A stretch of DNA of 64,000 nucleotides from Mesorhizobium sp. DCY119 (GCF_003590645.1 NZ_CP031834.1:744001-808000), one strand, 5' to 3'. Counted from the stretch's first letter, positions 1-9,638 are shown. Notes: generated from the sequence alone by a model not told the origin. Made by a program: numbers and translations.

Positions 1-1455
1 GCATTCACGCAGCCGATCATGTATCGCAACATCCGCACCCACAAGACGACGGTGCAGATCTATGGCGACAAGCTGATTGCCGAAGGCCATATCAGCCAGG
101 AAGAGTTCGACAAGATGAAGGCCGACTGGCGCGCCCATCTCGAATCCGAGTGGGAAGTCGGACAGCATTACAAGCCCAACAAGGCCGACTGGCTGGACGG
201 CGCATGGTCGGGCCTGCGCACGGCCGACAATGAGGACGAGCAGCGGCGCGGCAAGACGGCAATGCCGGTCAAGACGCTGAAGGAAATCGGCAAGAAGCTG
301 ACCGAGGTGCCGCAGGGCTTCGAGGCGCACAAGACCATCCAGCGCTTTCTCGAGACGCGGCGCAAGATGATCGATTCGGGTGAAGGCATCGACTGGTCGA
401 CGGCCGAGGCTCTGGCCTTCGGCTCGATCCTGCTCGACGGCAATCCGATCCGGCTTTCCGGCCAGGATTCGGAGCGCGGCACGTTTTCGCAGCGCCATTC
501 GGTGCTTTACGACCAGAAGGACGAAAACCGCTACATCCCGCTCAACAACCTCTCGGCTGCCCAGGCGAATTTCGAAGTCATCAACTCGATGCTTTCGGAA
601 GAGGCCGTGCTTGGTTTCGAATATGGCTACTCGCTGGCCGAGCCCAAGGCGCTGACGCTGTGGGAAGCGCAGTTCGGCGATTTCGCCAACGGCGCGCAGG
701 TGGTGTTCGACCAGTTCATCTCGTCGGGCGAGCGCAAGTGGCTGCGCATGTCGGGTCTCGTCTGCTTGCTGCCGCATGGCTATGAGGGGCAGGGGCCGGA
801 GCATTCGTCGGCAAGGCTGGAGCGTTTCCTGCAGCTCTGCGCTGAAGACAACATGCAGGTTGCCTACTGCACGACGCCGGCTAACTATTTCCACATCCTG
901 CGCCGCCAGCTCAAGCGCGACTTCCGCAAGCCGCTGATCCTGATGACGCCGAAGTCGCTTCTGCGTCACAAGCGGGCGGTGTCGACGATCTCAGAGATTT
1001 CCGGCGAAAGCGCCTTCCATCGCCTGCTGTGGGACGATGCGCAGATGCTGCCGGACCAGGCCATCAAGCTCACCAAGGACTCGAAGATCCGCCGCGTCGT
1101 GCTGTGCTCGGGCAAGGTCTATTACGACCTCTACGAGGAGCGCGAGAAGCGCGGCATCAACGACATCTATTTGCTGCGCGTCGAACAGCTCTACCCGTTC
1201 CCGGCCAAGGCGCTGATCAACGAGCTGTCGCGCTTCCGTGGCGCGGAGATGGTGTGGTGCCAGGAAGAGCCGAAGAACATGGGTGCGTGGTCGTTCATCG
1301 ACCCGTATCTGGAATGGGTGCTCGCCCATATCGACGCCAAGCATCAGCGCGTGCGCTATACGGGCCGCCCGGCGGCGGCATCGCCGGCAACGGGCCTGAT
1401 GTCGAAGCATCTGGCGCAGCTCCAGGCGTTCCTCGACGACGCGCTCGGCGAATAA
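1..1455 (+). CDS. sucA: 2-oxoglutarate dehydrogenase E1 component, C-terminal part (5' end outside window)
   Basis: The thiamine-diphosphate-dependent E1 subunit decarboxylates 2-oxoglutarate and passes the succinyl group to the lipoyl arm of SucB in the TCA cycle. The reading frame is open from base 1, so only about the last 484 residues of a roughly 990-residue protein are present; the in-frame ATG at 19 is internal. The part seen holds the pyrimidine-binding transketolase region ([17 protein letters not shown]) and the C-terminal transketolase domain ([14 protein letters not shown], then the [10 protein letters not shown] stretch). sucB follows after 31 bases, the usual operon order. The N-terminal half and promoter cannot be judged. 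Confidence 0.97.
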   Translation, partial: AFTQPIMYRNIRTHKTTVQIYGDKLIAEGHISQEEFDKMKADWRAHLESEWEVGQHYKPNKADWLDGAWSGLRTADNEDEQRRGKTAMPVKTLKEIGKKLTEVPQGFEAHKTIQRFLETRRKMIDSGEGIDWSTAEALAFGSILLDGNPIRLSGQDSERGTFSQRHSVLYDQKDENRYIPLNNLSAAQANFEVINSMLSEEAVLGFEYGYSLAEPKALTLWEAQFGDFANGAQVVFDQFISSGERKWLRMSGLVCLLPHGYEGQGPEHSSARLERFLQLCAEDNMQVAYCTTPANYFHILRRQLKRDFRKPLILMTPKSLLRHKRAVSTISEISGESAFHRLLWDDAQMLPDQAIKLTKDSKIRRVVLCSGKVYYDLYEEREKRGINDIYLLRVEQLYPFPAKALINELSRFRGAEMVWCQEEPKNMGAWSFIDPYLEWVLAHIDAKHQRVRYTGRPAAASPATGLMSKHLAQLQAFLDDALGE

Positions 1456-1486
1456 TCCCTCAGTTCCAAAAACGGATAGGCAAAAA

Positions 1487-2776
1487 ATGGCTACCGAAAT
1501 CCGCGTCCCGACCCTCGGCGAATCCGTCAGCGAGGCGACCATCGGCAAATGGTTCAAGAAGGTCGGCGACGCGATTGCTGCCGACGAACCGCTGGTCGAG
1601 CTCGAAACCGACAAGGTGACGATCGAAGTGCCGTCGCCGTCTGCCGGCACGCTGACCGAAATCGCAGCACCCGAAGGCGAGACCGTTGGCGTCGGCGCCA
1701 TTCTCGGCACGATTTCGGCAGGTGCTGGTGCGGCCGCCAAGCCCGCCGCGAAGGCCGAGGCTGCCAAGCCCGACGCGGTGGCGCAGGCAGCCGGTGCTGC
1801 AAGTGCTTCGACCACCAAGGAAGCTGCCGAAAAGACCGCCAAGATCGCTGGCGAAGGCGAGATCGAAGAGCGCAAGATGCCGCCGGCTCCGGCCGCCGCC
1901 AAGCTGCTTGCCGAGAGCAATGCATCCGTCGATCAGGTGACCGGAACCGGCAAGCGCGGCCAGGTGCTGAAGGGCGATGTGCTCGACGCCATCTCCAAGG
2001 GCTTCACCGCGCCGGCCGCTTCGGCACCGGCTGCCGCTCCGGTGGCAGCGCGCGCGCCATCGTCTGCCAGCGAGGAGGCACGCGAGGAGCGCGTGCGCAT
2101 GACCAAGCTGCGCCAGACCATTGCGCGCCGCCTGAAGGAAGCGCAGTCGACCGCCGCCATGCTGACGACCTTCAACGAGGTCGACATGAAGGCGGTGATG
2201 GACCTGCGCACGAAGTACAAGGACGTCTTCGAGAAGAAACACGGCGTGAAGCTCGGCTTCATGGGCTTCTTCACCAAGGCGGTGACGCATGCGCTGAAGG
2301 AAATCCCGGCGGTGAACGCCGAGATCGACGGCACCGACATCATCTACAAGAACTACGCCCATATCGGTGTCGCCGTAGGCACCGAAAAAGGCCTCGTCGT
2401 GCCGGTGGTGCGCGATGCCGACCAGATGTCGATCGCCGAGATCGAGAAGGAAATCGGCCGGCTCGGTCTGGCTGCCCGCGACGGCAAGCTGTCGGTCGCC
2501 GACATGCAGGGCGGCACCTTCACCATCTCCAATGGCGGAGTCTACGGCTCGCTGATGTCGACGCCGATCCTGAATGCGCCGCAGTCGGGCATTCTCGGCA
2601 TGCACAAGATCCAGGACCGTCCGGTGGTCGTCGGCGGGCAGATCGTCATCCGCCCGATGATGTATCTGGCGCTGTCCTACGATCACCGCATCGTCGACGG
2701 CAAGGAAGCCGTGACCTTCCTGGTACGCGTCAAGGAAAGCCTGGAGGATCCGGAACGGCTGGTGCTGGACCTCTGA
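1487..2776 (+). CDS. sucB: Dihydrolipoyllysine succinyltransferase, E2 of 2-oxoglutarate dehydrogenase
   Basis: This 429-residue E2 core transfers the succinyl group from its lipoyl arm to CoA. The N-terminal lipoyl domain carries the [11 protein letters not shown] motif with the lipoylated Lys at about residue 43. An Ala/Pro-rich linker leads to the peripheral-subunit-binding domain (about 125-165, [14 protein letters not shown]). The C-terminal acyltransferase domain ends with the catalytic YDHRIVDG motif. The length is normal for the family. It lies 31 bases after sucA and is the second gene of the operon. A palindromic repeat follows directly and three other genes separate it from lpd. 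Confidence 0.97.
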   Translation: MATEIRVPTLGESVSEATIGKWFKKVGDAIAADEPLVELETDKVTIEVPSPSAGTLTEIAAPEGETVGVGAILGTISAGAGAAAKPAAKAEAAKPDAVAQAAGAASASTTKEAAEKTAKIAGEGEIEERKMPPAPAAAKLLAESNASVDQVTGTGKRGQVLKGDVLDAISKGFTAPAASAPAAAPVAARAPSSASEEAREERVRMTKLRQTIARRLKEAQSTAAMLTTFNEVDMKAVMDLRTKYKDVFEKKHGVKLGFMGFFTKAVTHALKEIPAVNAEIDGTDIIYKNYAHIGVAVGTEKGLVVPVVRDADQMSIAEIEKEIGRLGLAARDGKLSVADMQGGTFTISNGGVYGSLMSTPILNAPQSGILGMHKIQDRPVVVGGQIVIRPMMYLALSYDHRIVDGKEAVTFLVRVKESLEDPERLVLDL

Positions 2777-2795
2777 GGTCCAGCCGTTTGAATTG

Positions 2796-2841
2796 GCGCA
2801 TGATCCTTCCGGGAAATCTTCCGGTTCCAAGGGTCATGCGC
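2796..2841. repeat. 46-bp intergenic palindrome (rhizobial REP-like element)
   Basis: The ends GCGCATGA (2796-2803) and TCATGCGC (2834-2841) are perfect inverted repeats. Inner arms CCTT (2805-2808) and AAGG (2829-2832) continue the stem after one mismatch. This resembles the short GCGCATGATC palindromes common between genes in Mesorhizobium-type genomes, a recollection that was not searched. It sits between sucB and the VOC gene and could fold in the transcript. Confidence 0.7.
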
Positions 2842-2870
2842 TAGGCTTGCTGCCCCAAAGGAGCAGGACC

Positions 2871-3299
2871 ATGGCCTTCGAACCCAACATTCCGCCGATC
2901 CAGGTGCATCTCTGCGTCAAGGGCGGCAGGGAAGCGATCGCGTTCTACGAGAAAGCCTTTGACGCGGTCGAAACCTTCGAGCAGATGGCCGATGACGGCG
3001 TGCGGGTGCTGCACGCCAATCTGTCGATGTTCGGCTCCGAGGTCATGCTGCATGACGAATTCCCGGAATTCGGCGGTGATGTGCTGTCGCCGCTGAGCCG
3101 TGGCGGAGCGGGGCTGTCCATCAACATCAATTTGCCCACGCCGTCGGATGTGGATAGCGCAGTGGAACAGGCGGCGGCTGCAGGTGCTGTGATAACCATG
3201 GCGCCGGAAGATGCGTTCTGGGGCTCGCGCTATGCCAGGATCACCGATCCCTTCGGCCATGTCTGGGCCTTCAACGCGCCATTGGAGAAGCAATCGTGA
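2871..3299 (+). CDS. VOC-superfamily (PhnB-like glyoxalase/bleomycin-resistance fold) protein
   Basis: This 142-residue single-domain protein shows the PhnB-type pattern: IQVHLCVKGGREAIAFYEKAF at the start, HANLSMFGSEVMLHDEFPE in the middle, and DAFWGSRYARITDPFGHVW at the end, typical of the VOC half-barrel. The ATG at 2871 follows AGGAGCAGGACC, a good ribosome-binding site; an upstream in-frame ATG at 2793 lies before the palindromic repeat and is less likely. Substrate and metal dependence cannot be read from the sequence. It overlaps the next gene by four bases (GTGA), so translation is probably coupled. Confidence 0.85.
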   Translation: MAFEPNIPPIQVHLCVKGGREAIAFYEKAFDAVETFEQMADDGVRVLHANLSMFGSEVMLHDEFPEFGGDVLSPLSRGGAGLSININLPTPSDVDSAVEQAAAAGAVITMAPEDAFWGSRYARITDPFGHVWAFNAPLEKQS

Positions 3300-3820
3300 C
3301 GGGCGGCGGGCTGCGCCCTTCGCTGAATGGATTTGCGCGTGCCGCGCTGGCGGGGGCAATTGCCGCCCTGTCCTGCGGTTCCGCATACGCCGCCTGCCCG
3401 ATCGAGCTTTCGGTCTATGGCGATCGCGAGAAGGTGGCGTCGGTCGAATTTACGCCACGCGGCGAGGCGGCTGCCGTCACCAACCAGTTTCGCATGCTGC
3501 TCGACAATGACGTGGTGCTGGACGGCATCGTCATGTGGAGCGAGGGTGTGGCGCGGCCCAACGGCATGCTGATGTACAAATGCCCCGAGGGCGACGTCAC
3601 CGGCGAGGAGCTGGAAACCTGCACCGTCTGGCAGGGCGTCATCTACACGGCTGATGCGACGGGCACGATCGATCTCCTGCCGGCTCAAGGGGTGAGCGCA
3701 CCGGAGAAGCTCGTTTTCCCCGATCTCGCTCATTCGCTGCGTTATTCCTCCGCCTATGGCGAGAAGGGTTTTTCCAAGCTGCCCTGGGACGTTTTTTCCA
3801 TACAGGGGTGCCAGGAATGA
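3296..3820 (+). CDS. Secreted protein of unknown function
   Basis: I do not recognise this 174-residue protein. It starts with GTG at 3296 overlapping the stop of the VOC gene. The N-terminus has a hydrophobic signal peptide (about 15-32) ending SAYA-A, so the mature protein begins near ACPIELSVYG and is probably periplasmic. It has Cys residues near the mature start, in the middle (KCPEG, ETCTV) and at the end (IQGCQE), so disulfides are likely. It overlaps the following SDR gene by ATGA, placing it in a tightly coupled three-gene unit between sucB and lpd. Confidence 0.75.
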   Translation: MTGGGLRPSLNGFARAALAGAIAALSCGSAYAACPIELSVYGDREKVASVEFTPRGEAAAVTNQFRMLLDNDVVLDGIVMWSEGVARPNGMLMYKCPEGDVTGEELETCTVWQGVIYTADATGTIDLLPAQGVSAPEKLVFPDLAHSLRYSSAYGEKGFSKLPWDVFSIQGCQE

Positions 3821-4572
3821 CCGGCGTGGCAAAATCCGTCCTCGTCACCGGCGGCGGCCGGGGCATCGGTGCCGCGATCTGCCGGCTGGCGGCCGAGCGT
3901 GGATACCGGGTCGCGGTCAATTACGCGTCCAACGCCGATGCCGCCGAAAAGCTGGTTGCCGAGATCACGGCGAAGGGCGGCGAGGCCTTTGCGGTGAAGG
4001 GCGATGTCGGCAGCGAGAAGGACGTGCTGGCGATGTTTGCTGCGGTCGACGCCCGCTTCGGCTCGCTGGATGCGCTGGTCAACAATGCCGGGATCGTCGA
4101 TGTCAAAGCCCGCGTCGACGAAATGTCGCTGTCACGGCTGGAGCGCATGATGCGCATCAACGTCATAGGCTCGATGCTGTGCGCCCGCGAGGCGGTGAAG
4201 CGCATGTCGACGCGCCACGGCGGCAAGGGCGGCGCGATCGTCAACATATCGTCCGTCGCGGCCACCGTTGGTTCGCCGGGTGAATATGTCGACTATGCCG
4301 CGTCGAAAGGCGCTATCGACACCTTCACGGTGGGCCTTTCCAAGGAAGTGGCCCTGGAAGGCATACGGGTCAATGCCGTGCGGCCGGGCATCGTCGATAC
4401 CGAAATCCATGCGTCCGGCGGCCAGCCGGATCGCGTCGAACGGCTGAAGGGCATGATTCCCATGGGACGGGGCGGGACGGCCGAAGAAATTGCAAATACC
4501 GTGCTCTGGCTTCTATCGGATGAAGCGTCCTATGCGACGGGCGCGTTGGTGAACATTAGTGGTGGGCGCTAA
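3817..4572 (+). CDS. Short-chain dehydrogenase/reductase (SDR) family oxidoreductase
   Basis: This classical SDR of 251 residues contains the nucleotide-binding TGGGRGIG motif at about residue 10, the LVNNAG motif, and the catalytic YAASK (Tyr-x3-Lys) after an upstream Ser pair (NISS). The C-terminal SGGR end is typical of FabG-like members. The ATG at 3817 overlaps the previous stop (ATGA) and has AGGGG 8 bases upstream; a GTG at 3808 is possible but less likely. NAD(P)H-dependent carbonyl/alcohol interconversion is expected, but the substrate is unknown. lpd follows after 26 bases. Confidence 0.9.
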   Translation: MTGVAKSVLVTGGGRGIGAAICRLAAERGYRVAVNYASNADAAEKLVAEITAKGGEAFAVKGDVGSEKDVLAMFAAVDARFGSLDALVNNAGIVDVKARVDEMSLSRLERMMRINVIGSMLCAREAVKRMSTRHGGKGGAIVNISSVAATVGSPGEYVDYAASKGAIDTFTVGLSKEVALEGIRVNAVRPGIVDTEIHASGGQPDRVERLKGMIPMGRGGTAEEIANTVLWLLSDEASYATGALVNISGGR

Positions 4573-4598
4573 GTTGCCCGAGATTGAAGGATTTTATC

Positions 4599-6002
4599 AT
4601 GGCTTATGATGTGGTGGTGATTGGAACCGGCCCCGGCGGCTATGTGTGCGCCATCAAGGCGGCGCAGCTTGGCCTGAAGACCGCAGTGGTCGAGAAGCGG
4701 CCCACCCATGGCGGCACCTGCGTCAATGTCGGCTGCATTCCCTCCAAGGCGCTGCTGCACGCTTCCGAGATGTTTGCCGAGGTTTCGCATTTCGACGCGC
4801 TCGGTGTGGAGGTCGGCAAGCCGAAGCTGAACCTCAAGCAGATGCTTGCGCACAAGGACCAGACGGTCGACCAGAACGTCAAGGGCCTCGATTTCCTGAT
4901 GAAGAAGAACAAGATCGACGTGCTGCGCGGAACCGGCAAGATCGTTGCCGCCGGCAAGGTTTCGGTGACCGGCGATGACGGCAAGGTCCAGGACGTCGAG
5001 ACGAAGAACATCGTGATCGCCACAGGCTCGGATGTCGCCGGCATTCCCGGCGTCAAGGTCGATATCGACGAGAAGGTCATCGTGTCGTCCACCGGCGCGC
5101 TCGATTTCGCCAAGGTGCCTGCCACGATGATCGTGGTTGGCGGCGGCGTCATCGGGCTGGAGCTTGGCTCGGTCTGGTCACGTCTTGGTACCAAGGTGAC
5201 GGTGGTCGAATATCTCGACACCATCCTCGGCGGCATGGATGGCGAGGTGGCAAAGCAGTTCCAGCGCATGCTGGCCAAGCAGGGTTTCGAGTTCAAGCTG
5301 AGCTCGAAGGTCACCGGCGTGGTGAAATCGAAGAAGGGTGCAACCGTCACTTTCGAGCCGGTCAAGGGCGGCGACGCCGAGACGATCGAGGCCGATGTCG
5401 TGCTGATCGCGACGGGCCGCAAGCCCTATACGGAAGGGCTCGGCCTTGCCGAGGCCGGCGTCGAGCTCGACGAGCGCGGCCGGGTGAAGACCGACGGGCA
5501 TCTGAAAACCAATGTGCCGGGCATCTATGCCATCGGCGACGTGATCGCCGGCCCGATGCTGGCGCACAAGGCCGAGGACGAAGGCGTCGCGGTTGCCGAG
5601 ATCATCGCCGGGCAGGCCGGTCATGTGAATTACGATGTCATTCCCGGCGTCGTCTATACGAGCCCGGAAGTGGCTTCGGTCGGCAAGACCGAGGAAGAGC
5701 TGAAGAAGGCCGGCATCGACTACAAGGTTGGTAAGTTCCCGTTCACGGCCAATGGCCGCGCGCGCGCCATGCTGAAGACAGACGGTTTCGTGAAAATCCT
5801 CGCCGACAAGGCGACAGACCGCGTGCTGGGCGCGCATATCGTCGGCTTCGGCGCCGGCGAGATGATCCACGAGGCGGCGGTGCTGATGGAGTTCGGCGGC
5901 TCGTCGGAAGACCTCGCCCGCACCTGCCACGCGCACCCAACCATGTCGGAAGCCGTGAAGGAGGCAGCACTCGCGACCTTCTTCAAGCCGATCCATATCT
6001 GA
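4599..6002 (+). CDS. lpdA: Dihydrolipoyl dehydrogenase (E3)
   Basis: E3 re-oxidises dihydrolipoyl groups of the 2-oxoacid dehydrogenase complexes, passing electrons to FAD and then NAD. The 467-residue protein has the FAD-binding [10 protein letters not shown] motif at the N-terminus, the redox-active disulfide CVNVGC (Cys41/Cys46), the second Rossmann fold ([12 protein letters not shown]), the FAD site [20 protein letters not shown], and the active-site [13 protein letters not shown] near the C-terminus. The ATG at 4599 has GAAGGA eight bases upstream; a TTG at 4584 would place this ribosome-binding site inside the gene. It completes the suc cluster. Confidence 0.97.
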   Translation: MAYDVVVIGTGPGGYVCAIKAAQLGLKTAVVEKRPTHGGTCVNVGCIPSKALLHASEMFAEVSHFDALGVEVGKPKLNLKQMLAHKDQTVDQNVKGLDFLMKKNKIDVLRGTGKIVAAGKVSVTGDDGKVQDVETKNIVIATGSDVAGIPGVKVDIDEKVIVSSTGALDFAKVPATMIVVGGGVIGLELGSVWSRLGTKVTVVEYLDTILGGMDGEVAKQFQRMLAKQGFEFKLSSKVTGVVKSKKGATVTFEPVKGGDAETIEADVVLIATGRKPYTEGLGLAEAGVELDERGRVKTDGHLKTNVPGIYAIGDVIAGPMLAHKAEDEGVAVAEIIAGQAGHVNYDVIPGVVYTSPEVASVGKTEEELKKAGIDYKVGKFPFTANGRARAMLKTDGFVKILADKATDRVLGAHIVGFGAGEMIHEAAVLMEFGGSSEDLARTCHAHPTMSEAVKEAALATFFKPIHI

Positions 6003-6013
6003 GGGCCGCCGGC

Positions 6014-6280
6014 ATGTGGGCGTGGCTGCGCACCAATTTCCTGAAACTTGGTGTCGTTGCTTTGGTCGTCGATGTGATCTCGCGTTTTTACGCGCAGATC
6101 GGCATGCAGTGGATATCAGAGGCCGCGTCCGGCTTGAACCTGACATTCGATCAAACGATCCGGTTCGCCTATCTGGTCACGGTGTTCGACATTGCCGCGA
6201 GCTTGTTGTGGGGACTGTTCTCACTCGGATTTGCGAGCAAGGTCTTGACGCTGCTCAGTCGCGATAACGAAACGCCGTAG
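6014..6280 (+). CDS. Small membrane protein of unknown function
   Basis: An 88-residue protein beginning 11 bases after lpd, with two probable membrane segments (about 10-25 and 48-75) and a short charged tail. I do not recognise a family. Its position between lpd and a strong terminator suggests it is the last gene of the suc-lpd transcript. Confidence 0.7.
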   Translation: MWAWLRTNFLKLGVVALVVDVISRFYAQIGMQWISEAASGLNLTFDQTIRFAYLVTVFDIAASLLWGLFSLGFASKVLTLLSRDNETP

Positions 6281-6299
6281 TATTCCAAGCATCTAAAAG

Positions 6300-6326
6300 A
6301 AACGGCCCGCGGAAAGCGGGCCGTTT
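6300..6326. terminator. Intrinsic terminator, probably bidirectional
   Basis: A perfect 11-bp stem (6300-6310 with 6316-6326, AAACGGCCCGC/GCGGGCCGTTT) with a five-base loop. There are A residues on the left and T residues on the right, so it can serve the suc-lpd transcript and the convergent gene at 6350-6799. Confidence 0.85.
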
Positions 6327-6349
6327 GCGTTTCAGGATGCTCTATCAGC

Positions 6350-6799
6350 TTACTGCGCGGGGGCGGCAGGGGCCGGAGCAGGGGTTGCCGGGGCGGGAGC
6401 CGGTTCAGCCGGAGCTGGGGCAGCAGGCGCGGTCGCATCAGGCGCCGGCGTTGCAGGCGTAGCTGGTGCGGCGGGAGCCGTTGCATCCGGGGCAGGCGTT
6501 GCAGGCGCCGGCGTTGCCGGTGCTGTTTCAGTCGCTGCCGGAGGCGTTGCCTGTTCCACAGGCGAGTTCGGCGTGGTCGGCACAAAAATGAAATAGGCGA
6601 TCACGGCTAGCACGAGAACGATCGCGGCGATCAGGATGCCGCTGCCGCCAGACCTCGATTGCACGACCGTGTTTTCGATCGGGCGGCTGCTGTTGGCCGC
6701 ATTAAGACGCGGATCGGCTTCCGCGCTGGAAGCCAGCGGCGGTATTGGGTTCATCGGGTCCGTTTCGCGCGGATCCGGAATGCGCTGAGGATTGGCCAT
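6350..6799 (-). CDS. Single-pass membrane protein with Ala/Pro-rich C-terminal tail
   Basis: A protein of 149 residues with a hydrophilic N-terminus of about 50 residues, one hydrophobic segment (ILIAAIVLVLAVIAYFIF), and a C-terminal tail of about 80 residues made almost only of Ala, Pro, Thr and Asp. The tail contains two copies of TPAPDATAPAAPA, a local tandem duplication. The ATG at 6799 has GGAG nine bases upstream; an ATG 33 bases further out has no clear site. The tail is low complexity, so homology-based naming would be unreliable; a periplasm-exposed flexible tail is an inference. Confidence 0.75.
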   Translation of the reverse strand: MANPQRIPDPRETDPMNPIPPLASSAEADPRLNAANSSRPIENTVVQSRSGGSGILIAAIVLVLAVIAYFIFVPTTPNSPVEQATPPAATETAPATPAPATPAPDATAPAAPATPATPAPDATAPAAPAPAEPAPAPATPAPAPAAPAQ

Positions 6800-6920
6800 G
6801 GTGGTGGTCTCCGTCGGTTGCACTGTCACCAAAACGCGCCATTACCGATTTGGTTTCATCCGGCAGAAATTCAGCCACGTGCCGATGAGACGGCGGCGTT
6901 ACGCCACGCGGCCGGCGCCG

Positions 6921-6940
6921 TTGAAACATGCTAGTTTCAA
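6921..6940. promoter_or_regulatory. Perfect inverted repeat upstream of the DUF2867 gene
   Basis: TTGAAAC (6921-6927) and GTTTCAA (6934-6940) form a 7+7 palindrome with a 6-base spacer, 29 bases before the chosen start at 6970. The size and symmetry suit a dimeric repressor operator; no regulator lies beside it. Confidence 0.4.
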
Positions 6941-6969
6941 GCGGGTTTGTAGAAACCGAGGTCGTTGAC

Positions 6970-7443
6970 ATGCCTGCGGTACAAAGCTTTTCAAACCCGG
7001 ACAAATTGCTGCCGGGTACGCGCTTCGCCGATCGTTATAGCGTTGTGGTCAAGGGACAATCGCTTGATGCAATCACGGCGTCCCAGCGGGTGTTCCTCAA
7101 AAGTCCGGCTTGGGTCGGACGGCTGATGGCGCTGCGCAACCTGCTGGTCAAACCGTTCGGGTTGAAAACCGGCGCTGGCGATCTTCCGCAACAGCAGAGA
7201 CGGATCGGGATGTTTCCGGTCCTGAGCCAGACCGCATCGCGTGTGGTGATGGGGCTGGACGATCGACATCTCGATTTCAGGCTGCTGGTCGATGTGAAAG
7301 ACCTTGGCGAGGGCAGGCAGGAGGTCAGCGCGTCGACGCTGGTCGCTCCGCACAACCGGTTTGGCCGGACCTACCTGGCGATAATCATGCCGTTCCACCG
7401 GATCATCGTACCGGCCATGCTGGCGCGAATTGGGAGAGGTTAA
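6970..7443 (+). CDS. DUF2867 family protein
   Basis: A 157-residue protein that looks like a DUF2867 member: it starts with a FADRYSV segment, has a central RNLLVKPFGLKTG stretch and ends with FGRTYLAIIMPFHRIIVPAML. The function of this family is unknown to me. The ATG at 6970 has GAGG eight bases upstream and is preferred to an ATG at 6928 that lies inside a palindrome. Its stop codon overlaps the stop of the convergent gene at 7440-8510, so no terminator separates them. Confidence 0.8.
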   Translation: MPAVQSFSNPDKLLPGTRFADRYSVVVKGQSLDAITASQRVFLKSPAWVGRLMALRNLLVKPFGLKTGAGDLPQQQRRIGMFPVLSQTASRVVMGLDDRHLDFRLLVDVKDLGEGRQEVSASTLVAPHNRFGRTYLAIIMPFHRIIVPAMLARIGRG

Positions 7444-8510
7444 CGGTCCACGGCAGTGACGGTAAAACCGTCCTTGCGGAAGAGTTCGACCAGGCCATTA
7501 TCACCCGGCAAATGCAGTGCGCCGACGGCGATGAAGGCATTGCCGCGTGCAAGAATGGGCTCGGCATGTTCGACCATCACGCGGTTGCGCGCGGTGACCA
7601 TGGTTTCCTCGAAATCGGCGTAGCCGGCATCGTCGCTTTCGCCACTCGGCAGAACGGCGCGGAACAGCGGCCAGAACATGCCGATCTCGCCCTTCTGGTA
7701 GAGCACGATCATGGTTTCGGTGACATCGTCCATACGGTCGCCGAGCTTCAGCGTCTCGACCAGACCCTTCATGTGGAAGTCGAGTGGTAGCGAAGCCATG
7801 GCGCGAAGCTGGTCGGCTATGGTCTCCAGCCCTTCGAGCGTCTTGCCGGAGGCCTCGGCGTCCTTGGCGAGCTTGATGTCGAGCACCGGCGCGCCTTGAG
7901 CCTTGCGGGCAAGTTCGCAAGCCGGCAGCGCAACGACTGCAGACAGCATCCACGGCTTCATCTTGGCGACGCTTGCCGGCGGAATGCCCCGCGCTTCCAG
8001 CGCCTTGTCGACGGTCGCGGCGTCTTCGGGTGACAGCAGCGAGGTCAAGGTCGTGCCGTCGGTGAACATTGTGAGGTCGGGTTCCTTCATGATCGCGGCC
8101 ATCATCTTGGCCTGATCGATAACCTCCGTCGTTTCGATGACGACCGTGTCGGCGGCATCGAAAGCCTTTTGCGCCGCCGGCGTCAGCGAGGTGACGCGCG
8201 GGTCGGTCATGTGCATGGTGCCGAACAGGAAGGACGGCTTTTCGCCGGGCTTTTCCAGCTTCCACAAAAGGCCCTGGCCGTTGACGGTCTGGGCGGCTTC
8301 CGCCTTGATCTTTTCCAGCAGTGCCGGGTCGCTTTTCTGGAGGGCCACCAGCATGTCGGTGCCCTTGCAGGCCGGTGCCTCGGCATGGGCCTTGCCGATG
8401 GCCAAGAACGTCACGACGACAAAGGAAATCAAAAACAGCACGTTGAGCGCAGCAAACGCGGCAAGTGCAGTGAGCGCGGTGCGGTCGGCAATGGCGGATA
8501 TGCGTTTCAT
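7440..8510 (-). CDS. TraB/GumN family protein
   Basis: A 356-residue protein with an N-terminal hydrophobic signal or anchor (about 10-40, then KAHAEA). A TraB/GumN domain follows: LWKLEKPGEKPSFLFGTMHM near residue 80 and a C-terminal GALHLPGDNGLVELF. The two His-containing motifs (GTMHM, GALHLPG) are the usual conserved blocks and have been linked to a metalloprotease-like fold. Export to the periplasm is likely. The role in this organism is unknown. It is convergent with the DUF2867 gene, sharing bases of the two stop codons. Confidence 0.85.
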   Translation of the reverse strand: MKRISAIADRTALTALAAFAALNVLFLISFVVVTFLAIGKAHAEAPACKGTDMLVALQKSDPALLEKIKAEAAQTVNGQGLLWKLEKPGEKPSFLFGTMHMTDPRVTSLTPAAQKAFDAADTVVIETTEVIDQAKMMAAIMKEPDLTMFTDGTTLTSLLSPEDAATVDKALEARGIPPASVAKMKPWMLSAVVALPACELARKAQGAPVLDIKLAKDAEASGKTLEGLETIADQLRAMASLPLDFHMKGLVETLKLGDRMDDVTETMIVLYQKGEIGMFWPLFRAVLPSGESDDAGYADFEETMVTARNRVMVEHAEPILARGNAFIAVGALHLPGDNGLVELFRKDGFTVTAVDR

Positions 8511-8577
8511 GCCCGAGATGTAGGCGCAAAAAACGGCGAAACGGTTAATCGCGATGCGAAAATTATCGCCTTTGCGC

Positions 8578-9519
8578 TCAGGCGCGCGGATGCGCGGCTT
8601 CGTAGATTTCAAGCAGCCGCGCGGTGTCGACGCCGGTGTAGACCTGGGTCGTCGACAGGCTGGCGTGGCCAAGCAGTTCCTGGATGGTGCGCAGGTCGCC
8701 GCCACGCCCGAGCAGATGGGTGGCGAAGGAATGGCGCAGCGCATGCGGCGTCGCCGTTTCGGGCAGGTTGAGGGCGGAGCGCAGCTTCTGCATTTCGCGC
8801 TGGATGATCGCCGGGTTGAGCGGCCCGCCGCGTGTGCCGCGAAACAGCGGCGTCTCCGGCCCTAGATGATAGGGGCAGAGCTTGCGGTATTCGGCCACCG
8901 CCTGAAGCGCCACCGGCAGGACGGGAACAAGCCGCGTCTTGCCGCCCTTGCCGGTGATGCGCAGGATCGTGTCCGAAGGGCTGGAAAGGTCCAGCCCGGT
9001 AAGGCCGAGCGCTTCGGAAATGCGCAGGCCCGAACCATAGAGCAGCGTCAGCACGGCGGCATTGCGGGCTGCGACCCACGGCTCTTCTGCAAGCTGGCCG
9101 TCTGCCGATACGACGCGCCTGGCGTCGATTGCGGTCAACGGCTTGGGCAGCGACTTCGGCTGTTTCGGCGCGCGCAAGGCTGCAGCACCCGCGGCATTGA
9201 CGAGGCCTTTTCGTTCCATGAACCGCAGGAGGGAACGGATGCCGGCAAGGCCGCGCCCAAGCGTGCGTGCGCCGGCGCCACCGCTGCGGCGCGAGGCCAG
9301 GAAGGCGCGCAGGTCGGCGGGGCGAAGGTCTTTTATATCGGAGATGCCGGGCGCGCCGCCACAATGGCCGGTGAGGAACTGGAAGAACTGGCGCGTGTCG
9401 CGCTCATAGGCATCGACCGTCAAAGCCGACAGCCGGCGTTCTCCAGCCAGCGCCTTCAGCCATTGCTCCCGCGCCGACTGGAGGTCGGGCCGGGCGGCGA
9501 TGAGGAATTCCTGCTGCAT
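8578..9519 (-). CDS. xerC: Site-specific tyrosine recombinase XerC
   Basis: A 313-residue tyrosine recombinase of the size of XerC/XerD. It has an N-terminal SAM-like core-binding domain (about 10-105) and a C-terminal catalytic domain with the expected residues: Arg in YGSGLRISEALGL, HALRHSFATHLL (H-x-x-R), His in ELLGHASL, and Tyr in TTQVYTGVD. It resolves chromosome dimers at dif together with XerD. The ATG at 9519 has GAGAAG seven bases upstream; a start at 9624 would add an unconserved extension. There is no linked integrase cargo, so this is the housekeeping enzyme. Confidence 0.9.
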   Translation of the reverse strand: MQQEFLIAARPDLQSAREQWLKALAGERRLSALTVDAYERDTRQFFQFLTGHCGGAPGISDIKDLRPADLRAFLASRRSGGAGARTLGRGLAGIRSLLRFMERKGLVNAAGAAALRAPKQPKSLPKPLTAIDARRVVSADGQLAEEPWVAARNAAVLTLLYGSGLRISEALGLTGLDLSSPSDTILRITGKGGKTRLVPVLPVALQAVAEYRKLCPYHLGPETPLFRGTRGGPLNPAIIQREMQKLRSALNLPETATPHALRHSFATHLLGRGGDLRTIQELLGHASLSTTQVYTGVDTARLLEIYEAAHPRA

Positions 9520-9638
9520 GGACTGTCTTCTCGATGAGTCGCCCGATGCTGAAGCAAGCGGGTTAGCAAGGCGTGAAGGCCGCCGAGATTGAAAAGCTAC
9601 GGTATGGGCGATAGAGACGGGCAAAGGATCGAAAACCC

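Noticed and set aside
1460-2830. A 456-codon open frame opposite sucB
   Set aside because: sucB is clearly real by motifs; the opposite frame is open only because of high GC at third codon positions. It has a His/Arg/Asp-rich composition and no domain.
8578-9519. Tyrosine recombinase as a sign of an integrated element
   Set aside because: It has XerC size and context, with no attachment repeats, phage genes or tRNA next to it.
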